Part shown: in pieces, positions 1 through 12,270 of the stretch
Position numbering within the stretch: the first letter of the stretch is position 1
Layout: the number at the start of each line of letters is the position of its first letter
NCBI GenBank assembly: GCA_025403435.1
Contig: CM046338.1
Span: forward strand, 20,143,141 to 20,207,140
Direction of reading: 5' to 3'
DNA from: Artocarpus heterophyllus
Taxonomy: Eukaryota; Streptophyta; Magnoliopsida; Rosales; Moraceae
Length of the DNA: 64,000 nucleotides
Notes under the pieces: model-generated
The model's database searches: none
What the model was told of the DNA's origin: nothing
What the model saw: the letters and a program-made list of their open reading frames with translations, nothing else
Translations under genes and position numbers: made by a program

Positions 1-271
1 CTCTCTATTGGTTGGAAGGAGAGTCACCGGTGGAAGAGCTGTACGTGTGAGCCCACACTCACTCCGGTTGTGGATAGAGAATAGCAAAGAAGACCAGTTG
101 GTTGAGGCTCTTCTAGAACGTTACTTCTCTACACAGGTCGCGGAGGTTCTTCGGCACACTGAGGTTAGTAAGATCTGTTTAATTTATACATTTAACATGT
201 CAAACTTGTGTTTTGGAAAATACTCTGATGAAAAAATTTTAAAAATTCCGCTGCGCACTTTGTTTCCAACA
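1..271 (+). mobile_element. 3' end of a copia A-family LTR, inserted into copia A
   Basis: This segment matches the last ~270 bp of the full LTR at 42081-44095 and the inner end of the LTR at 4935-6929, ending in the family terminus TTTCCAACA at 271. The next base already belongs to the minus-strand reverse transcriptase of copia A, so 271/272 is an insertion junction. Orientation is opposite to copia A. The 100-residue open frame here is LTR sequence, since the same frame recurs in both other LTR copies. The other end lies left of the window, so whether this is a solo LTR or the 3' LTR of a full element cannot be told. Confidence 0.85.
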
Positions 272-1145
272 ATTGCCAGTCAGCAGAATGTCATCTACAT
301 AGAGCAATAGAAAAACCACCTTCTCATCCTTAATGTGTTTATAAACACATGGTTCATCCACATTTTGTGAGAACCCATAAGTCTTGATCACCTGATCAAA
401 TTTATGTTCCAAGAATGAGAAGCCTGCTTAAGTCCATAAATTGACTTTAGCAGCTTACAAACCTTACCCTCTTGACCCGTGACCTTGAACCCATCTGGCT
501 ATTTCATATAAATGGACTCATCAAGATAGCCATTTAAAAAAGCCGTCTTGACATCCATCTACCAAATCTCGTAGTTGAGAGCGGCAGCTATGGCAAGAGA
601 ATCCGAATGGACTTAAGCATGGCTACAGGCGAAAAGGTTTCCTCATAATCGATTCCTTCCTTTTGCGTATAACGCTTAGCTACCAGTCTAGCCTTAAAGG
701 TTTCGACCTTTCCATCCACTCCTCTTTTCCTCTTGTAAATCCACTTACACCCTATGGGTTTTACCCCTTCGGGAAGATCCATAAGCTTGTAGACCTGATT
801 AGTCTCCATAGACTTCATCTCTGTGTTCATGGCCTCTGTCCAGAGTTTTGAATCAACATCCTCCATAGCTTCTGCGTAAGTATAAGGATCCCTATCATGC
901 TCATCTGATTTAGCCAAAAAGATCTCCCCATTGAACATATACCTCTCAGGTTGACGCCCGATCCTCCCACTACGCCGAAGCCCCTTAGGTTGTTGTTTAG
1001 GTTCGTTTGGTTTTTCTACACTAATCGGAATGGTTTCGTTTGGAACCTCTGGAGTGATCGGATCACTCCTTAAGCACCACTTTGCTTCGAGGTTTAAAGT
1101 CGTCCATGTAACTCTCCTCAAGGAAAGTTGCATTAGTTGAAACAA
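272..1145 (-). pseudogene. Copia A reverse transcriptase fragment (minus strand)
   Basis: An open frame from 1145 to 588 carries the copia RT N-terminal signature (W-T-E-A-M-N-T-E-M near 830, G-C-K-W-I-Y-K near 755, [11 protein letters not shown] near 650). Past 588 the conserved run continues with stops in it, including the D-V-K-T-A-F-L-N-G motif around 540-565. The catalytic Y-V-D-D-I-L-L motif is readable at about 277-300, immediately before the junction with the inserted LTR. About half of RT plus RNase H are absent from this window. This is a dead copy. Confidence 0.88.
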
Positions 1146-1202
1146 CGACTTTATTTTCCTTTAGGTTTTAAAAATAACCCCCTTTAGTCCCTTTTGGATA
1201 TC

Positions 1203-2453
1203 CTACAAACACACAAACTTCTGAACGTGCTTCCAACTTATTCGAATCCTTAACAGGACATGAGCCAGACATCCCCATATGCGAATATGGTTTAAGGATG
1301 TCTTCCTTATTGTCCACAACTCGTGAGGAGTTTTAGGGACCAATTTTGAAGGCACATTATTCAAAAGATAACATGCAATTTGTAGTGCATATCCCAAAAG
1401 GATAAAGGTAATGATGAATAACTCATCATGGACCTAATCATGTCCAACAAAGTCCTATTTCTTCTCTTCGCTATGTCATTCTACTGTGGAGTGCCCAGCG
1501 TAGTCAAATGGGATAAAATCTTATTCTCTAACAAGTGTCCCAAGAACTCATCAGAAAGGTATTCTCCACTTCGATCGGATTGAAGTGCCTTTATGGGTCT
1601 ACCCAATTGCTTTTCCACTTTAGCCCGAAACTCCCTGAACTTGTCAAAAGTTTCGCTTTTGTGGTGCATTAGGTACACATACCCATATCTTGAGTAATCA
1701 TCAATAAAAATGACGAAGTACTCATATCCTCCTCATTCCCGGATGTTCATCGGTCCACAAACATCACTATGCACAAGTTCTAGAACCCCTTCTGCCCTAT
1801 TACCTTTAGACCCGTATAGTCTTTTGGTCATTTTATCCTCCAAACAAGATTCACATTGAGGTATAGATTCCACCTTTAAGTGACTTAAAGGTCCATCCCT
1901 TACCAACCTTTGAATCCTATTCAGGTTAATGTGACGAAGGCGCAAATGCCAAAGATAAGTCTTATTAGAGTGAGAAGTTTTAAGTCTTTGAGAGTATTAT
2001 CATTCATCTCAGCATTAAGCAATAAGTCCATCTTAGGCTTGATTAAATATAGATTATTTTGCATCCATCCAGAACAGATAAAAGATTTATTTTTACTAAT
2101 CACCACTTTTTCATTAAAAGATACCATGTGGGAGTCTTTAAATAAACAAGATACAGAAATTAAATTCCTTTTAAATTTAAGAACATAAAAACAATCTTGC
2201 ATAAATTCCTATAGTTATCAAAGTAAAGATGGACGTCTCCCACTGCTTCCATTAAGACTAAGGATCCATCGCCCATCCGAAGCATGAAGTCTTCATGCAG
2301 TAGACTTCTCGTTTCTTTAAACCCCTGCAGAAAAACACAAACATGATTAGTTGCATCGAAATCTATGACCCAAATGTCACTGGATTCCTCAACCAAACAA
2401 GTTTCTAAATACAGAAGATCACACCTACTCCTCTGGAAAGAAAGTCCTTGCAA
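1203..2453 (-). pseudogene. Copia A protease and integrase remnants (minus strand)
   Basis: Broken frames in order on the minus strand. Protease-like region at 2453-2160: the usual D-S-G-A active site reads D-F-D-A-T-N-H, so the catalytic context is altered. Linker at 2202-1921 (F-K-R-N-L-I-S-V-S typical of the protease-integrase junction). GAG-pre-integrase zinc-binding segment at 1945-1733 (R-L-R-H-I-N, then C-E-S-C). Integrase core at 1678-1481 (S-D-R-S-G-E-Y, where intact copies usually have S-D-R-G-G-E-Y). Integrase C-terminal part at 1397-1203 (K-T-P-H-E-L-W, I-W-G-C). Several stops and shifts separate these frames. Confidence 0.85.
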
Positions 2454-3247
2454 TGCTTCTTAATATGCCCGACCTTTCCATAGAATAAGCACTTAAGCTT
2501 CTTTGGGTTCTTCTTCTTCTTCTTCTTGCTCTTGGTGTTAGCAGGAACAGAAGACTTCTCGTTCTTGGCCTGTTGCTTCTTTCCATTCCTAAAGTTAGAA
2601 TTGGAACCAGAAGCAGCTACCATGTTGGCCTCACCACCCACAAGAGGAACCCTGATCAGTAGTTCAAACTTCCGTAACTGTTTCATTAATTCTGTCAAGG
2701 TTATATCCTGTCTATTGCTCAAATTAAATGTAGCTCTAAACAGAATAAATTCCTTAGACAGAGTCTCAAAGACCATAGTCATTTGAGTTTCAGCATCAAT
2801 GTCGGCTCCATTGGTTTGAGCCTCAGCGAGGTAACCCATGACCAACATCATATGCTCCTTTACAGATGTCCCCGGTCTCTGTCTACAGTTTAAGAGTTTT
2901 CGAAGTGCCCCTTATCGCTTTGTTATGGCCTGGTCTCCAAACATATCCTCAAGATTATCTAAGATCTGCTTTGTAGTCTCATAATCTTGATGTTGAGCCT
3001 ACAGCACATTATTCATGCTATCCATAACATAGCAGCGAGCCTGATCATTAGCATCTTTCCAGCGGTCATACGCTTGGAATTGCTCATTAGACGAGTCTCC
3101 CATAGGCTCGGTAGGACAAGGGGTTGTCAGTACATATTTTAATTTCTCAAAGGACAGGACGATATCCAGGTTCCATTTCCAATCATTGTAATTCTCACCG
3201 GTTAATTGGTTTTTGTCAAGTATCGATGATAAAGCATTTTTAAACAT
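2405..3247 (-). pseudogene. Copia A gag remnant (minus strand)
   Basis: The likely start is the ATG read at 3247-3245, giving the gag N-terminus (D-K-N-Q-L-T-G-E-N-Y-N-D-W-K). It continues to 2999, where a stop interrupts an otherwise conserved gag run; the codon looks like CAG changed to TAG. The frame reopens at 2851-2405 with the UBN2-like capsid segment and a zinc knuckle at about 2440-2485 that reads C-L-F-Y-G-K-V-G-H-I-K-K-H-C. The second cysteine of the CCHC motif is replaced by tyrosine. A lysine-rich stretch from a polypurine tract (about 2505-2530) precedes the knuckle. Confidence 0.85.
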
Positions 3248-3271
3248 TTTTAATCCACAATAAAGAATCAT

Positions 3272-4919
3272 ATACTAAACATAAGCAAACATATCATAAT
3301 AATTTAGTAAGATAACACAATCATGTAAAAACATACAAATGTGTTTATGTGCCAAAACTTTGAAAATATCACAACCTTACAACGATAATTCTCAACTCAT
3401 AATTTAACAAGCTCCTAGGGGAGTCATGCCAAATTCAATCAGGAACACGGATCCCCTCTTGATTAATATATGCCATCCAGGACCCGTATGATCCAGCATA
3501 GATTAATAATTGTTTCTTTGACCATTAATTTTATTAACAAAGCTCCTAGGGGAGGTTAATAATAAAATTAACGTGAGTGTATAACCATCGTTTCAATATT
3601 TTATCCATGGTTTATAATCATCACCTAGGGGTGTGCAACCATAAATCATGCTAAAATACATTATCCTATCATAGATCCAAACCGGTACATGATAGAAATC
3701 CCTTCCTAAGGGTCGGGACCACCTTGTTCTTCCTATGGACCAATGATGGAGACCTTAGGTTCTCTCTTCGAAAACCTTCTCCCACTCAATCTTTTAAAAT
3801 CAAGGTTTTATTTTAAAATTATGCATGAACAATTTTAATATGAGCGGCACTTCCTATTCTATATGACATGTTATCAATATACATGGCAAATCATATTATA
3901 ATGCAGACAAGCAAAGCAATCAAGCAAAGCTACAAGCAAAATAATAATTACCGTAATATTATGGTTCCACCATAGAGAATAGAAAACTAAGATTACAAGA
4001 GAATAATCAAGACATATATCGATTCTTCATCCTTGAATCCTCAAGTTGTATCATTCTTCATGTAATTCCCATTTTCAAGTCTTCAATCCCGTATGAATCA
4101 AATACTTCATACTTCTGGTCATATCAAATTTAATGTTTCTCAAAATCGTCTCAAAAATAAAACTAAAACTGCACTGTAAAAATTGCACTTATTTTGAAAA
4201 TTTTCCAGCTCTTGACCGGCAGGCCGATCTGGGTGATCAGCCTGTCGATCATGCTTCATCGGCCTACCGATCGAAATGATCGGCCTGCCGAACTAAAAGT
4301 TTGGCCTGTTGGTAGAGCCACCTGATTTCTGTCCCACTGACGGCCTGCCGAACCACACGTCTGGCCTGCCGATCTATGACCATTGGCCTGTCGAACTGGA
4401 GGGTTCGGCATGCCGACCGAGCAGAAATCTCTCATTCTAGAAAATACAATTTTAATGCAATTCATCAATTTTATTTTCAACAATTCAAAAACATAAAATT
4501 AGAGACTTAGGAAATACCTTGGTGCGCCATTATCCATCTTCTAAATCCGCTTTCTAGATCCGTCTTCTCCAAATAATTATTTAATTACAAAATTCTTATA
4601 AATTTAAAATTAAATAACAATTCCTAGACGGAGATGATAGTCTGTCATCTAATTACATAAAAAACCTAGATAAACATTCTAACCTCTAAGGAACCATAAC
4701 CGGCATAAATTAATTAATTAATAAATAATTAAATAACAATTTAATCAACCATAATTAATTAATGAACATTCACCACATAATCCATGACAACATATAATTA
4801 TATAGAAATCTAGAGTGCCAATTCTCTATAAAATTAAATTCAAGCATAGGAGAGATTAATATCACAAAATTTATACATATAACATGATCACAAACTTGTA
4901 AATTTATGTAAAAACTTAT
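3272..4919 (-). other. Copia A untranslated leader between PBS and gag
   Basis: This 1.65-kb region without recognisable coding potential lies between the primer-binding site and gag. Its main feature is the dyad-repeat cluster at about 4207-4425 (separate entry). Short recurring phrases such as GCTCCTAGGGGAG occur near 3412 and 3541. The 75-residue open frame at 4256-4483 is only the translation of the dyad cluster and should not be treated as a gene. Confidence 0.7.
4207..4425. repeat. Dyad-repeat cluster, core TCGGC-NN-GCCGA, in copia A leader
   Basis: About nine copies of a short dyad whose ideal form is GTTCGGC-CT-GCCGAAC (or AG in the centre), separated by irregular 8-20 bp spacers. 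Examples read CCGGCAGGCCGATC, TCGGCCTGCCGAAC and TTCGGCATGCCGACC. The block closes with GCCGACCGAGC, the same closing sequence as in the clusters at 9.9-10.1 kb and 22.0-22.2 kb. Many copies are decayed by C-to-T or G-to-A changes. Confidence 0.9.
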
Positions 4920-4934
4920 GGCTTTGATACTAAT
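4920..4934 (-). other. Copia A primer-binding site (initiator-Met tRNA type)
   Basis: On the minus strand the LTR end is followed after a few bases by TAGTATCAAAGCC, a decayed form of the TGGTATCAGAGC site used by most plant copia elements. It fixes the inner end of the LTR at 4935 and the transcription direction as minus. Confidence 0.85.
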
Positions 4935-6929
4935 TGTTGGAAAACAATGTGAAGTGCGCAGCGGAATTATTTTAAAATTTTTAACATTAGAGTAATTTTC
5001 AAAACACAAGTTTGACATGCTATATGTATAAATTAAATAGATCTTACTAACCTTTGTGTGCCGAAGAACCTCCGCAACCCGTGAAGAGAAGTAACGTTCC
5101 AGAAGAGCCTCAACCAACTGGTCTTCTTTGCTATTCTCTATCCACGACCGAAATGAGTGTGGGTCACACGTACAGCTCTTCCACCAGGTGACTCTCCTTC
5201 CAACCAATCGAGAGAACCCAAAGCAAGTGTTTGTGATTTGTCAACCAAAGCTCTCAGGGAGTTTTCATATTCTCACTTAGCAGAGTATCACTTTTAATCT
5301 CTCAATTGATCTGAGTAACTCATGAGACTTACTCCCTTTATATAGCGATTGGTCCTGGGGTCAGTCATTATCAGATTAGGTCTCAAAAACTCGAAACAAA
5401 ATCAAGTTCGGATCAATATTTGATAAGATCCACGTGAAAATACGTAATCTTATCTCTCGCTGATCGGCAGGCCGAACAGGCCCCATCGGCAGGCCGAACT
5501 CCCACGTAAATATCTCTGCGAATCTTTTATTTTCCACCCGAGATTTTATAGGATAAAGTCTCAGTTTTGATTCAAATAACCCAATAGAGAAGTTATCTAA
5601 TCAAAACAACTTTATCAAGATAATCTCTAAGAAAATAAATCAATTCACAATAATTCTACAAGTTTATCTTGATCTAATTTATCCAATTAAATCAACCGAT
5701 AAACAGACAAGAATTATCTGATTCCAATAATTCAACAAGTTTATCTTGAATTAATTTTATTACAAAATTAATTCAATTGATAAACAGACATGAATTATTT
5801 AATTCTTTCAAATTTAATCAATCTGATAAATCTGACATAAGTCACCAATTATTGGAAAAGCATGCCATGTCGTTATAGGATTTTGTGAGCTAGCAAAGGG
5901 GACCAAATAGACCTATATAGTTCAAGCTCCCGATAATTATGAAACTCAATATCCCAGATATACATTTCATAATTATCAACTCCAACGCTACTCCACTAAA
6001 AGCTTGAGCTGTACTCTCGAACTACATAGAATTACAAAGCCCGTATAACCAAGTCTCCATGACATATCATAGTGTATCGTATCCCCATATGATAATCCAT
6101 AATCTGCTTAAGGACAAGTTCTGTCTTACCTTTCCCATTATTTTTATCTTACGTTCCGTCATCTCTCCATCAGAAAACTTACTATCCAAAGATAGTATAC
6201 CATTCGCTTACACTTATGTATCCAAATGGTTAAACGCTCTAGTTTTCCAATTACAGGACAACGCATATAAGAGGATATCATCACTCCTAAAGAGGAGCTA
6301 TGGATTCCATATCTATGAATAACAAGTCTACGCCATCAAGAGTCATGCCTCCAACGTACCGGCATGCATACCACTATTAAGATGTGGGTGTCACCCTTTG
6401 GTACATCAAAAGACATAAGTCAAGACAACGGGCCCACTATTCATCTCAGGATTAAGATACAACACAAATGATTGTCTAAAGTGAATCAATTTGCGGAGAC
6501 AAAATTATTAATCCAAATCAATTCACCTTATGTCCCGATCCAACACATCGTCACCTATGACAACGTGCCAATATTTCTATTCACGGAGTCCAACTCCGAT
6601 GGTCAAAACAAACCATCTCTCAATAGGGATATAGACAACATAACAATCTTTGCATGAATAAAGTGCCCAACTTTATTCCCTCGATTGCAGATCATATGTT
6701 TTAGACCGTCACCTTAAGAATCATGTCTTTCGATAATCAGTCCATCATATGCCCAATTCTTAAAGGTTTAGACCGACAGTCTCAGACTATGTTTGCTTAA
6801 CATACATTTAACAAATATGAACATAAAGAGGACAAGATTTGGTATATGTAAATGAATAAATTCTTTATTGATAAAAATGTCTCCAAAAATATATTACATT
6901 TTTATTCCTTAGGGCATACATGTCTAACA
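4935..6929 (-). repeat. Copia A 5' LTR (1995 bp)
   Basis: Minus-strand sequence starts TGTTAGACATG at 6929 and ends TTTTCCAACA at 4935 (TG...CA). It aligns along its whole length with the LTR at 42081-44095. A TATA box (TATATAAA on minus, 5344-5337) precedes the conserved segment that also begins this window, which is probably R/U5. Two complete dyad repeats (TCGGCAGGCCGAAC) lie at about 5462-5498. The short open frames at 4770-5207, 6059-6322 and 6472-6657 recur in, or overlap, the other LTR copies and are not genes. Confidence 0.9.
5337..5344 (-). promoter_or_regulatory. TATA box of the copia A LTR
   Basis: TATATAAA on the minus strand followed by a GGGAGT segment. The equivalent place in the plus-strand copy at 42081-44095 reads CTATAAAAAGGGAG (about 43694). 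Its position, about 400 bp from the inner LTR end, fits a U3/R boundary. Confidence 0.6.
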
Positions 6930-7946
6930 ACAGCTCCACCGGCAAACATGAAAACATAACCAGATGTTGATTTTCTCGAATCAACACACCCAGCGAAGTC
7001 TATGTCAGAGTATCCAGCCGCCTCTAGATTATTAGTCCATCTATACATAAGCATGTAATCTTTAGTCCCTTGAAGGTATCTCATCACCTTCTTTGCAGCT
7101 CTCTAGTGGTCAACACTTAGGTTACTCTAATATCTGTCTAACATTCCCATAGCAAATGTAATGTCAGGTCTTGTACAGACCTGAGCATATATTAAGCTTC
7201 TAACAGCTGAAGCATATGGAATGTTTTTCATTTGTTCCCATTCAAGGTCATTTTTCGGGCACTGGTTCAAATTGAACCTGTCACCCTTCACAATGGGTGC
7301 TATACTTAGTGAACAATCTTTCATCCGAGACCTCTCTATAACCTTGTTGATATAGGTCTCTTGAGACAAACCCAAAATGGCTCAAGATCTATCCCTATGG
7401 ATCTTAATGCCAATGACATAAGATGCCTTTCCTATATCCTTTATTTCAAAGTTCTTTGAGAGAAATTGCTTCGCCTCATATAACAAACATTTATCTTTAG
7501 TTGCAAGTAATATGTCATTCACATATAGCACAAGAAAACAAATTCTACTCCCACTGACCTTCTGGTATATGCATTGATCCCTGATATTCTCTTCAAAACT
7601 AAATAAAGAGATAACGTCATAGAACTTCAAATACCACTGACGAGAGGCTTGTTTCAATCCATATATGGATTTCTAGAGGAAAATCCAAATCAAAATTAGT
7701 AACCAATGCCATAATGACTCGAAGAGAATCCTTTTTAGATACAGGAGAAAAAGTCTCCGTATAGTCAATTCCTTCTCTTTGAGTAAATCCTTTGGCAATG
7801 AGTTTTGCCTTATGTTTCTCAATGTTGCCCAATGAGTCTTTCTTTGTCTTAAGGACCCATTTACATCCAATGGCTTTTACACCATCAGGCAACTTAACGA
7901 GATCCCAGACTCTGTTAGATGCCATAGAATCCATTTCATCTTTCAT
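6930..7946 (-). pseudogene. Copia B reverse transcriptase and RNase H remnants (minus strand)
   Basis: RT starts near 7946 (M-K-D-E-M-D-S-M, G-C-K-W-V-L-K, E-T-F-S-P-V). At about 7675 the conserved sequence jumps from the segment before the first catalytic aspartate straight to K-S-I-Y-G-L-K-Q-A-S. The block containing [10 protein letters not shown] has been deleted. The second catalytic motif at about 7515-7535 reads Y-V-N-D instead of Y-V-D-D. RNase H at 7087-6930 (Y-S-D-I-D-F-A-G-C) stops where the copia A LTR begins; the last seven residues of that open frame are LTR sequence. Catalytically dead on three counts. Confidence 0.88.
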
Positions 7947-8099
7947 GGCACTGTATCATAAGTTAGATTCCTTAGAACTCATGGCCTGTGAAAATGTTTC
8001 AAGATCATTTTTGGCTCCAACATTGTAGTCAGACTCTTGTAGATGCACAATATAGTCAGTAGGTATCGCTGATCGCTTTTCTCTTATAGATCTCCTTAA

Positions 8100-9402
8100 T
8101 GTTGGTTCAACATTCTCCTAAGGAGCATGTTGTTCAACAGGCTATTCAACAGGGTCTTGTATCTATTGTTCAGCTGGATCTATTTCATGATTAATAGTCT
8201 ATGGAACTTGAATGACTTGTTATTGTTCATCACGCATTTGAACTTTAGGCTTTAGGTGTGCTGTGTGCAATAATCAATCTATCATAAGAAGTAGAAGGTT
8301 GAGCATCTATATGATCTTTCTTAGAAATAGTGTTCTAGGATCGATCGCTCTCACTAATTAAGTCATTCGCAAGAAATTTTGGATTCCTTGATTCCATAAA
8401 TCTAGTACTATAAGATGGACAATAAAATCTGTATCATTTAGACCGTTCAGCATAACCAACGAAATATTCACTTATGGTTCTTGGGTCTAGCTTCTTCTCT
8501 TATGGATTATAAACTCTTACCTCTGATGGGCATCCCCAAACACGTACATGTCGCAAACTTGGTTTCCAACCTTTGAATAACTCAAAAGGCGTCTTGGGGA
8601 CAGCCTTAGTTAGAACTCGGTTCAATATGTACATTGCCGCCTTAAGAGCTTCAGTCCACAAGAACTCAAGAAGTTTGGAGCTAGCAAGCATACTTCGCAC
8701 CATGTCCATTAATGTTCAGTTTCTTCTTTCAACTAAACCATTCTGGTCTGGAGAACCAGGCATAGTGTATTGGACAACAATCCTATGTTCTTGAAGAAAC
8801 TTAGCAAATGGACCAGATGCTTGTCCATACTCAGTGTATCTACCTTAGTACTCTCCACCTCTATCCGATCTCATGATCTTAATTTGCTTTCCGCATTGTT
8901 TATCTACTTCTGCTTTAAAGACCGTAAAAGCATCTAGTGCTTTATTTTTATTATTAAGCAAGTAGAGACACATGTATCATGAGTAGTCATCTATGAAAGA
9001 GATGAAGTGCCTTTGAGAGTACGTGTCCATGTTTGGACTACAAATATTTGTATGTGTGATTTCCAATAAATCAGAACTCCTCTTAGCACCCTTCTTTGAC
9101 TTGTTGGTCTGCTTACCCTTAATGCCGTCCACACAAGTATCAAAATCAGTAAAATCTAAAGTGTTGAGTACTCCATCATTTACTAATCTTTTAATTCTCT
9201 CAATTGAGATATGTCCCAATCTCTGATGCCACAACATAGAGGATTCATCATTCACAACACATCGCTTTATACCAACATTTTCATGAACTTGCATAGTAGT
9301 ATAACTGGCACCATTTTGCAAATTAAGATGGAAAAGACCATCAGACAAAGTACCATCTCCAATAAAATCAGATTTATAAAACCAATTGAAAGAAGATTAT
9401 GA
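8100..9402 (-). pseudogene. Copia B integrase remnants (minus strand)
   Basis: Minus frame 9348-8977 carries the zinc-binding pre-integrase segment (L-W-H-Q-R-L-G-H-I). The following C-x2-C has lost its second cysteine (C-V-D-G). The first catalytic region reads T-H-T-N-I-C, where intact copies have an aspartate (H-T-D-I-C). Catalytic core sequence continues with a stop near 8850 next to G-G-E-Y. Frame 8709-8500 holds the C-terminal integrase part (M-D-M-V-R-S-M-L, P-K-T-P-F-E-L, V-W-G-C-P). The 8100-8500 stretch is a decayed linker to RT. Confidence 0.82.
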
Positions 9403-9535
9403 AAATTTAAAGGAATATCCAACTGATAAAAGTCTGAAAACTAAAATTAAATTTCTAAAAACTAGGAATATCCAATTGAAAGAAGATTATGAAAATTTAA
9501 AGGAATATCCAACTAATAAAAACTAGGAATATAGA
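9386..9535. repeat. Two-copy tandem repeat (~77 bp period) in copia B
   Basis: The phrase CCAATTGAAAGAAGATTATG and the following A-rich sequence occur at about 9391 and again at about 9468, each followed by GGAATATCCAACT. It is a local duplication within the decayed protease-integrase linker of copia B. Confidence 0.8.
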
Positions 9536-9937
9536 ATGTCTTTTCCAAATACAAAATAAAGCCACTACTTAAGACCAGTTTGCGTGTTCCTATAGCCTCC
9601 ACATGTGAGCGCATCTTATTTCCATAATAGATGTAGCGCCCCCCTTTACGGACGTCACAGGTGTCGTTACATTTATATATTACATACTTATTTATTTGTT
9701 TATATAAACTTTAAGTACAAAACTTATACGATACTTTAATTGTAAACATAGTTAAGGAAAACATAACCAAGATCCACACATACATTTTTTTTTTATATGT
9801 AACATTCACTAATTTAATCCATAATTTAAATTCACTTTACTTTTGATCATAAACTTACATAAATAAGATAAATATACCAAATTACTAAATCATATCTCAT
9901 GAAAATATCACATCACTTAAAAGCTACTTGCTCCCAC

Positions 9938-10115
9938 AGTTCGGCAGGCCGAACTTGGGACTTTGGCAGGCCGGACACGATCGACAGGCTGGAGATCATC
10001 ATCCGGCAGGCCGGCAGAGGCTTTGCAATCTGGCTTTAAAAACTTATCAATGTTCAGCATGCCGAATATGTGATCGGTAGGCCGAACCTTCAAACTTCGG
10101 CAGGCCGACCGAGCC
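9938..10115. repeat. Dyad-repeat cluster in the 9632-12627 solo LTR (AG-centred orientation)
   Basis: Seven copies related to GTTCGGCAGGCCGAAC, beginning with a perfect copy near 9939 and closing with GGCCGACCGAGCC near 10112. Spacers are irregular. It has the same closing phrase as the clusters in copia A's leader and in the 21159-23298 LTR. Confidence 0.9.
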
Positions 10116-12270
10116 AAAAGTTTTTCTGGAAAACTAAATTTTAAGACAAAATTCAACTTTTCATAAAAGTGCAAAAGATCAAAATCCTTAAAATGATGAA
10201 ATAAAATATAAAAATATAGTTCATGTATTCTTAAAACTTAACGAATAAATATGTCCATATTATAGAACTTGATTAAAAACATATAAACTTTCTTCTTGGC
10301 GTTCTTCCGGTTACAATTCATCAAACTTTGCTCACATGCCATTCCATATCCTCCGCCTAGTCCACGACTTTCTTACCCTTGTCTGTAACATGACATAAAC
10401 TTGAATAAGCTAATGCTTAGTAAATACATATAATCCTCACAATTTAAAACATTTCATATACATCATCATCATCATATCATAAAAGTGCATTAAGTACAAT
10501 TTCTTAGAAATATATCTTTCATTACTTGATCATATTCAAACTTATTCTATTTTATCTTAAAGGCCCAAGTGTTGTACCATAATCATCATTGTAGGCGCGC
10601 CGTCATGAGAGGAGAATGGTAGCTAATCCCAAACCAAACATGACATCATAACTTATCATAGCATAACATTGGTGTGCAACACTTATTAGGTGATACTTAT
10701 ATACATAACTTTCATACTTTGAAACATGTCATCATCATACATGCATAACTTTTAAACATAGAAACTTTTCATAAGAAAACTTTAAATATAATCATCATAA
10801 AATCATCATAGAATAAACATCATTAGGATCAAAATTTCAAACCATATAAAATCATATCATGTTACAGGTGAAAATGTACTTACCATAAAAGCTTGCTTAC
10901 TTAACCTTTATATGATTTGGTGACGACACCACGGTCTCGATGTGCTCGTTCCTTTGCGTGTTCATGCCATTTATCCATTTAAAGAATACAAATAAAATTA
11001 ATACTTATTATCATAGCATAAATCATCCATTCATATAACATTCATTCATATCTCATCACAAACACCTTCATCTCATATAAACATAATTCATAACATGCAT
11101 CCTTAAGTATAATCATCAAAACATCTCAAACATGAAAATCTGCCAACAATAATAATAATGTAGATGAGTTTTGAAAACATTTTCTAACAATTAAAATACA
11201 TATATTTTAATTTTAAAATTCACACTAATATCTTATTATCATATATTTCAATATCATAAAATTATTTCATCATCAATAAAATCATTTAAACATATAAAAC
11301 ATTTCATAAAACGAAAGTCCAAAATTAACATTGTTAAAACAGTTTTCTTGACCTAAACTCATAGAAATTTCATAACATAAATTACACTCATCAAAACATT
11401 ACGAAACTTTGCAGTCCTTAACATAACATATACATAAACATTCTTACCAAATTTTGTGAAAAACAACATTCATTTACCCCTTGAATAAAAATTACATTTT
11501 TCATGCATCATAGCCAAACAACAATAATTTACTATGAAGGGTAGAGGATAAAAAATTCATAACTTATCATAGAAAATTCGTAATGACTTGAAATTTAGAA
11601 GAACATCACATAACACATGCATGAACATCATATAAAAAATTCAGAACAAAATACCATACCTAGACAAAGATACTGTAGATGAATTTAGAAGGAGAAATAC
11701 TTTTCAGAAACATCAAAAGAAATGAGTTCTTACCTTAAAAATTTTCTTCTCAAAATTCTTGAATTCAACCAACGAAATATAACTTTTCTTTAAATTTCTT
11801 GTAGAGAATTTTTGAGAGAGAGAGAGGAATAGAATTCTTGGAGAAGAGAAGAAGAAGAAGAGATGAATGAGAAAACGTCTCAGAAATGAATGAGAGGAGA
11901 CGTGAGGGGATGAGAGAAAATGGGAAAAAGAACGTTAAAATTTTGAACATAATGTTAACGGGCATAACGTACAAAGAAGGAGAGTCAAAACTCTTCATTA
12001 AGTCAGAAATTTTCTGACTCAAATGGTGGCTAATTGGCATGGAGGAAGGAGAGCAAAGAGGGAAAGTCAAAACTATTAGTCTCACTTACCATATTTTTGC
12101 TTTCTAAAAATAGGAAACCATTTAAAATAATACCAATCAATGCAAAGTCAAACATTTTATTTCCTTAAATGAGGAAATTAATCCATAAATATGTCAATTA
12201 ATCACCCAATTAACGTAATTATCTCAGCCATAAATTTGGAGAGATTTCTACTGACTGCTCGTTAGCTGTC

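Larger units (their letters stand above)
272..6929 (-). mobile_element. Copia A: Ty1/copia retrotransposon, 3'-truncated at the window edge, decayed
   Basis: Read on the minus strand from 6929: 5' LTR (6929-4935), primer-binding site (4934-4920), leader (4919-3272), then gag, protease, integrase and the start of reverse transcriptase down to 272. Domain order (integrase before RT) identifies Ty1/copia. The 5' LTR begins exactly where copia B's RNase H coding breaks off, so A inserted into B. At 272 an opposite-orientation LTR of the same family interrupts the catalytic YVDD region of RT. Frames are broken by many stops and shifts, so the element is not autonomous. RNase H and the 3' LTR should lie left of the window. 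Confidence 0.9.

Noticed and set aside
4256..4483. 75-codon minus-strand open frame with repeating G-R-S-x-R-S motifs
   Set aside because: It is the translation of the dyad-repeat cluster in copia A's leader. Similar repetitive frames appear at 9917-10174 and 21887-22229 for the same reason.
9938..10115. CRISPR-like impression from regularly recurring dyads
   Set aside because: Spacers are too short and irregular, the context is a plant LTR, and there are no cas genes. The dyads vary like transposon repeats.
11765..12085. 106-codon leucine/serine/phenylalanine-rich minus-strand frame
   Set aside because: It lies in a solo LTR, is biased in composition by GAGAGA/GAAGAAG tracts, and has no recognisable family.
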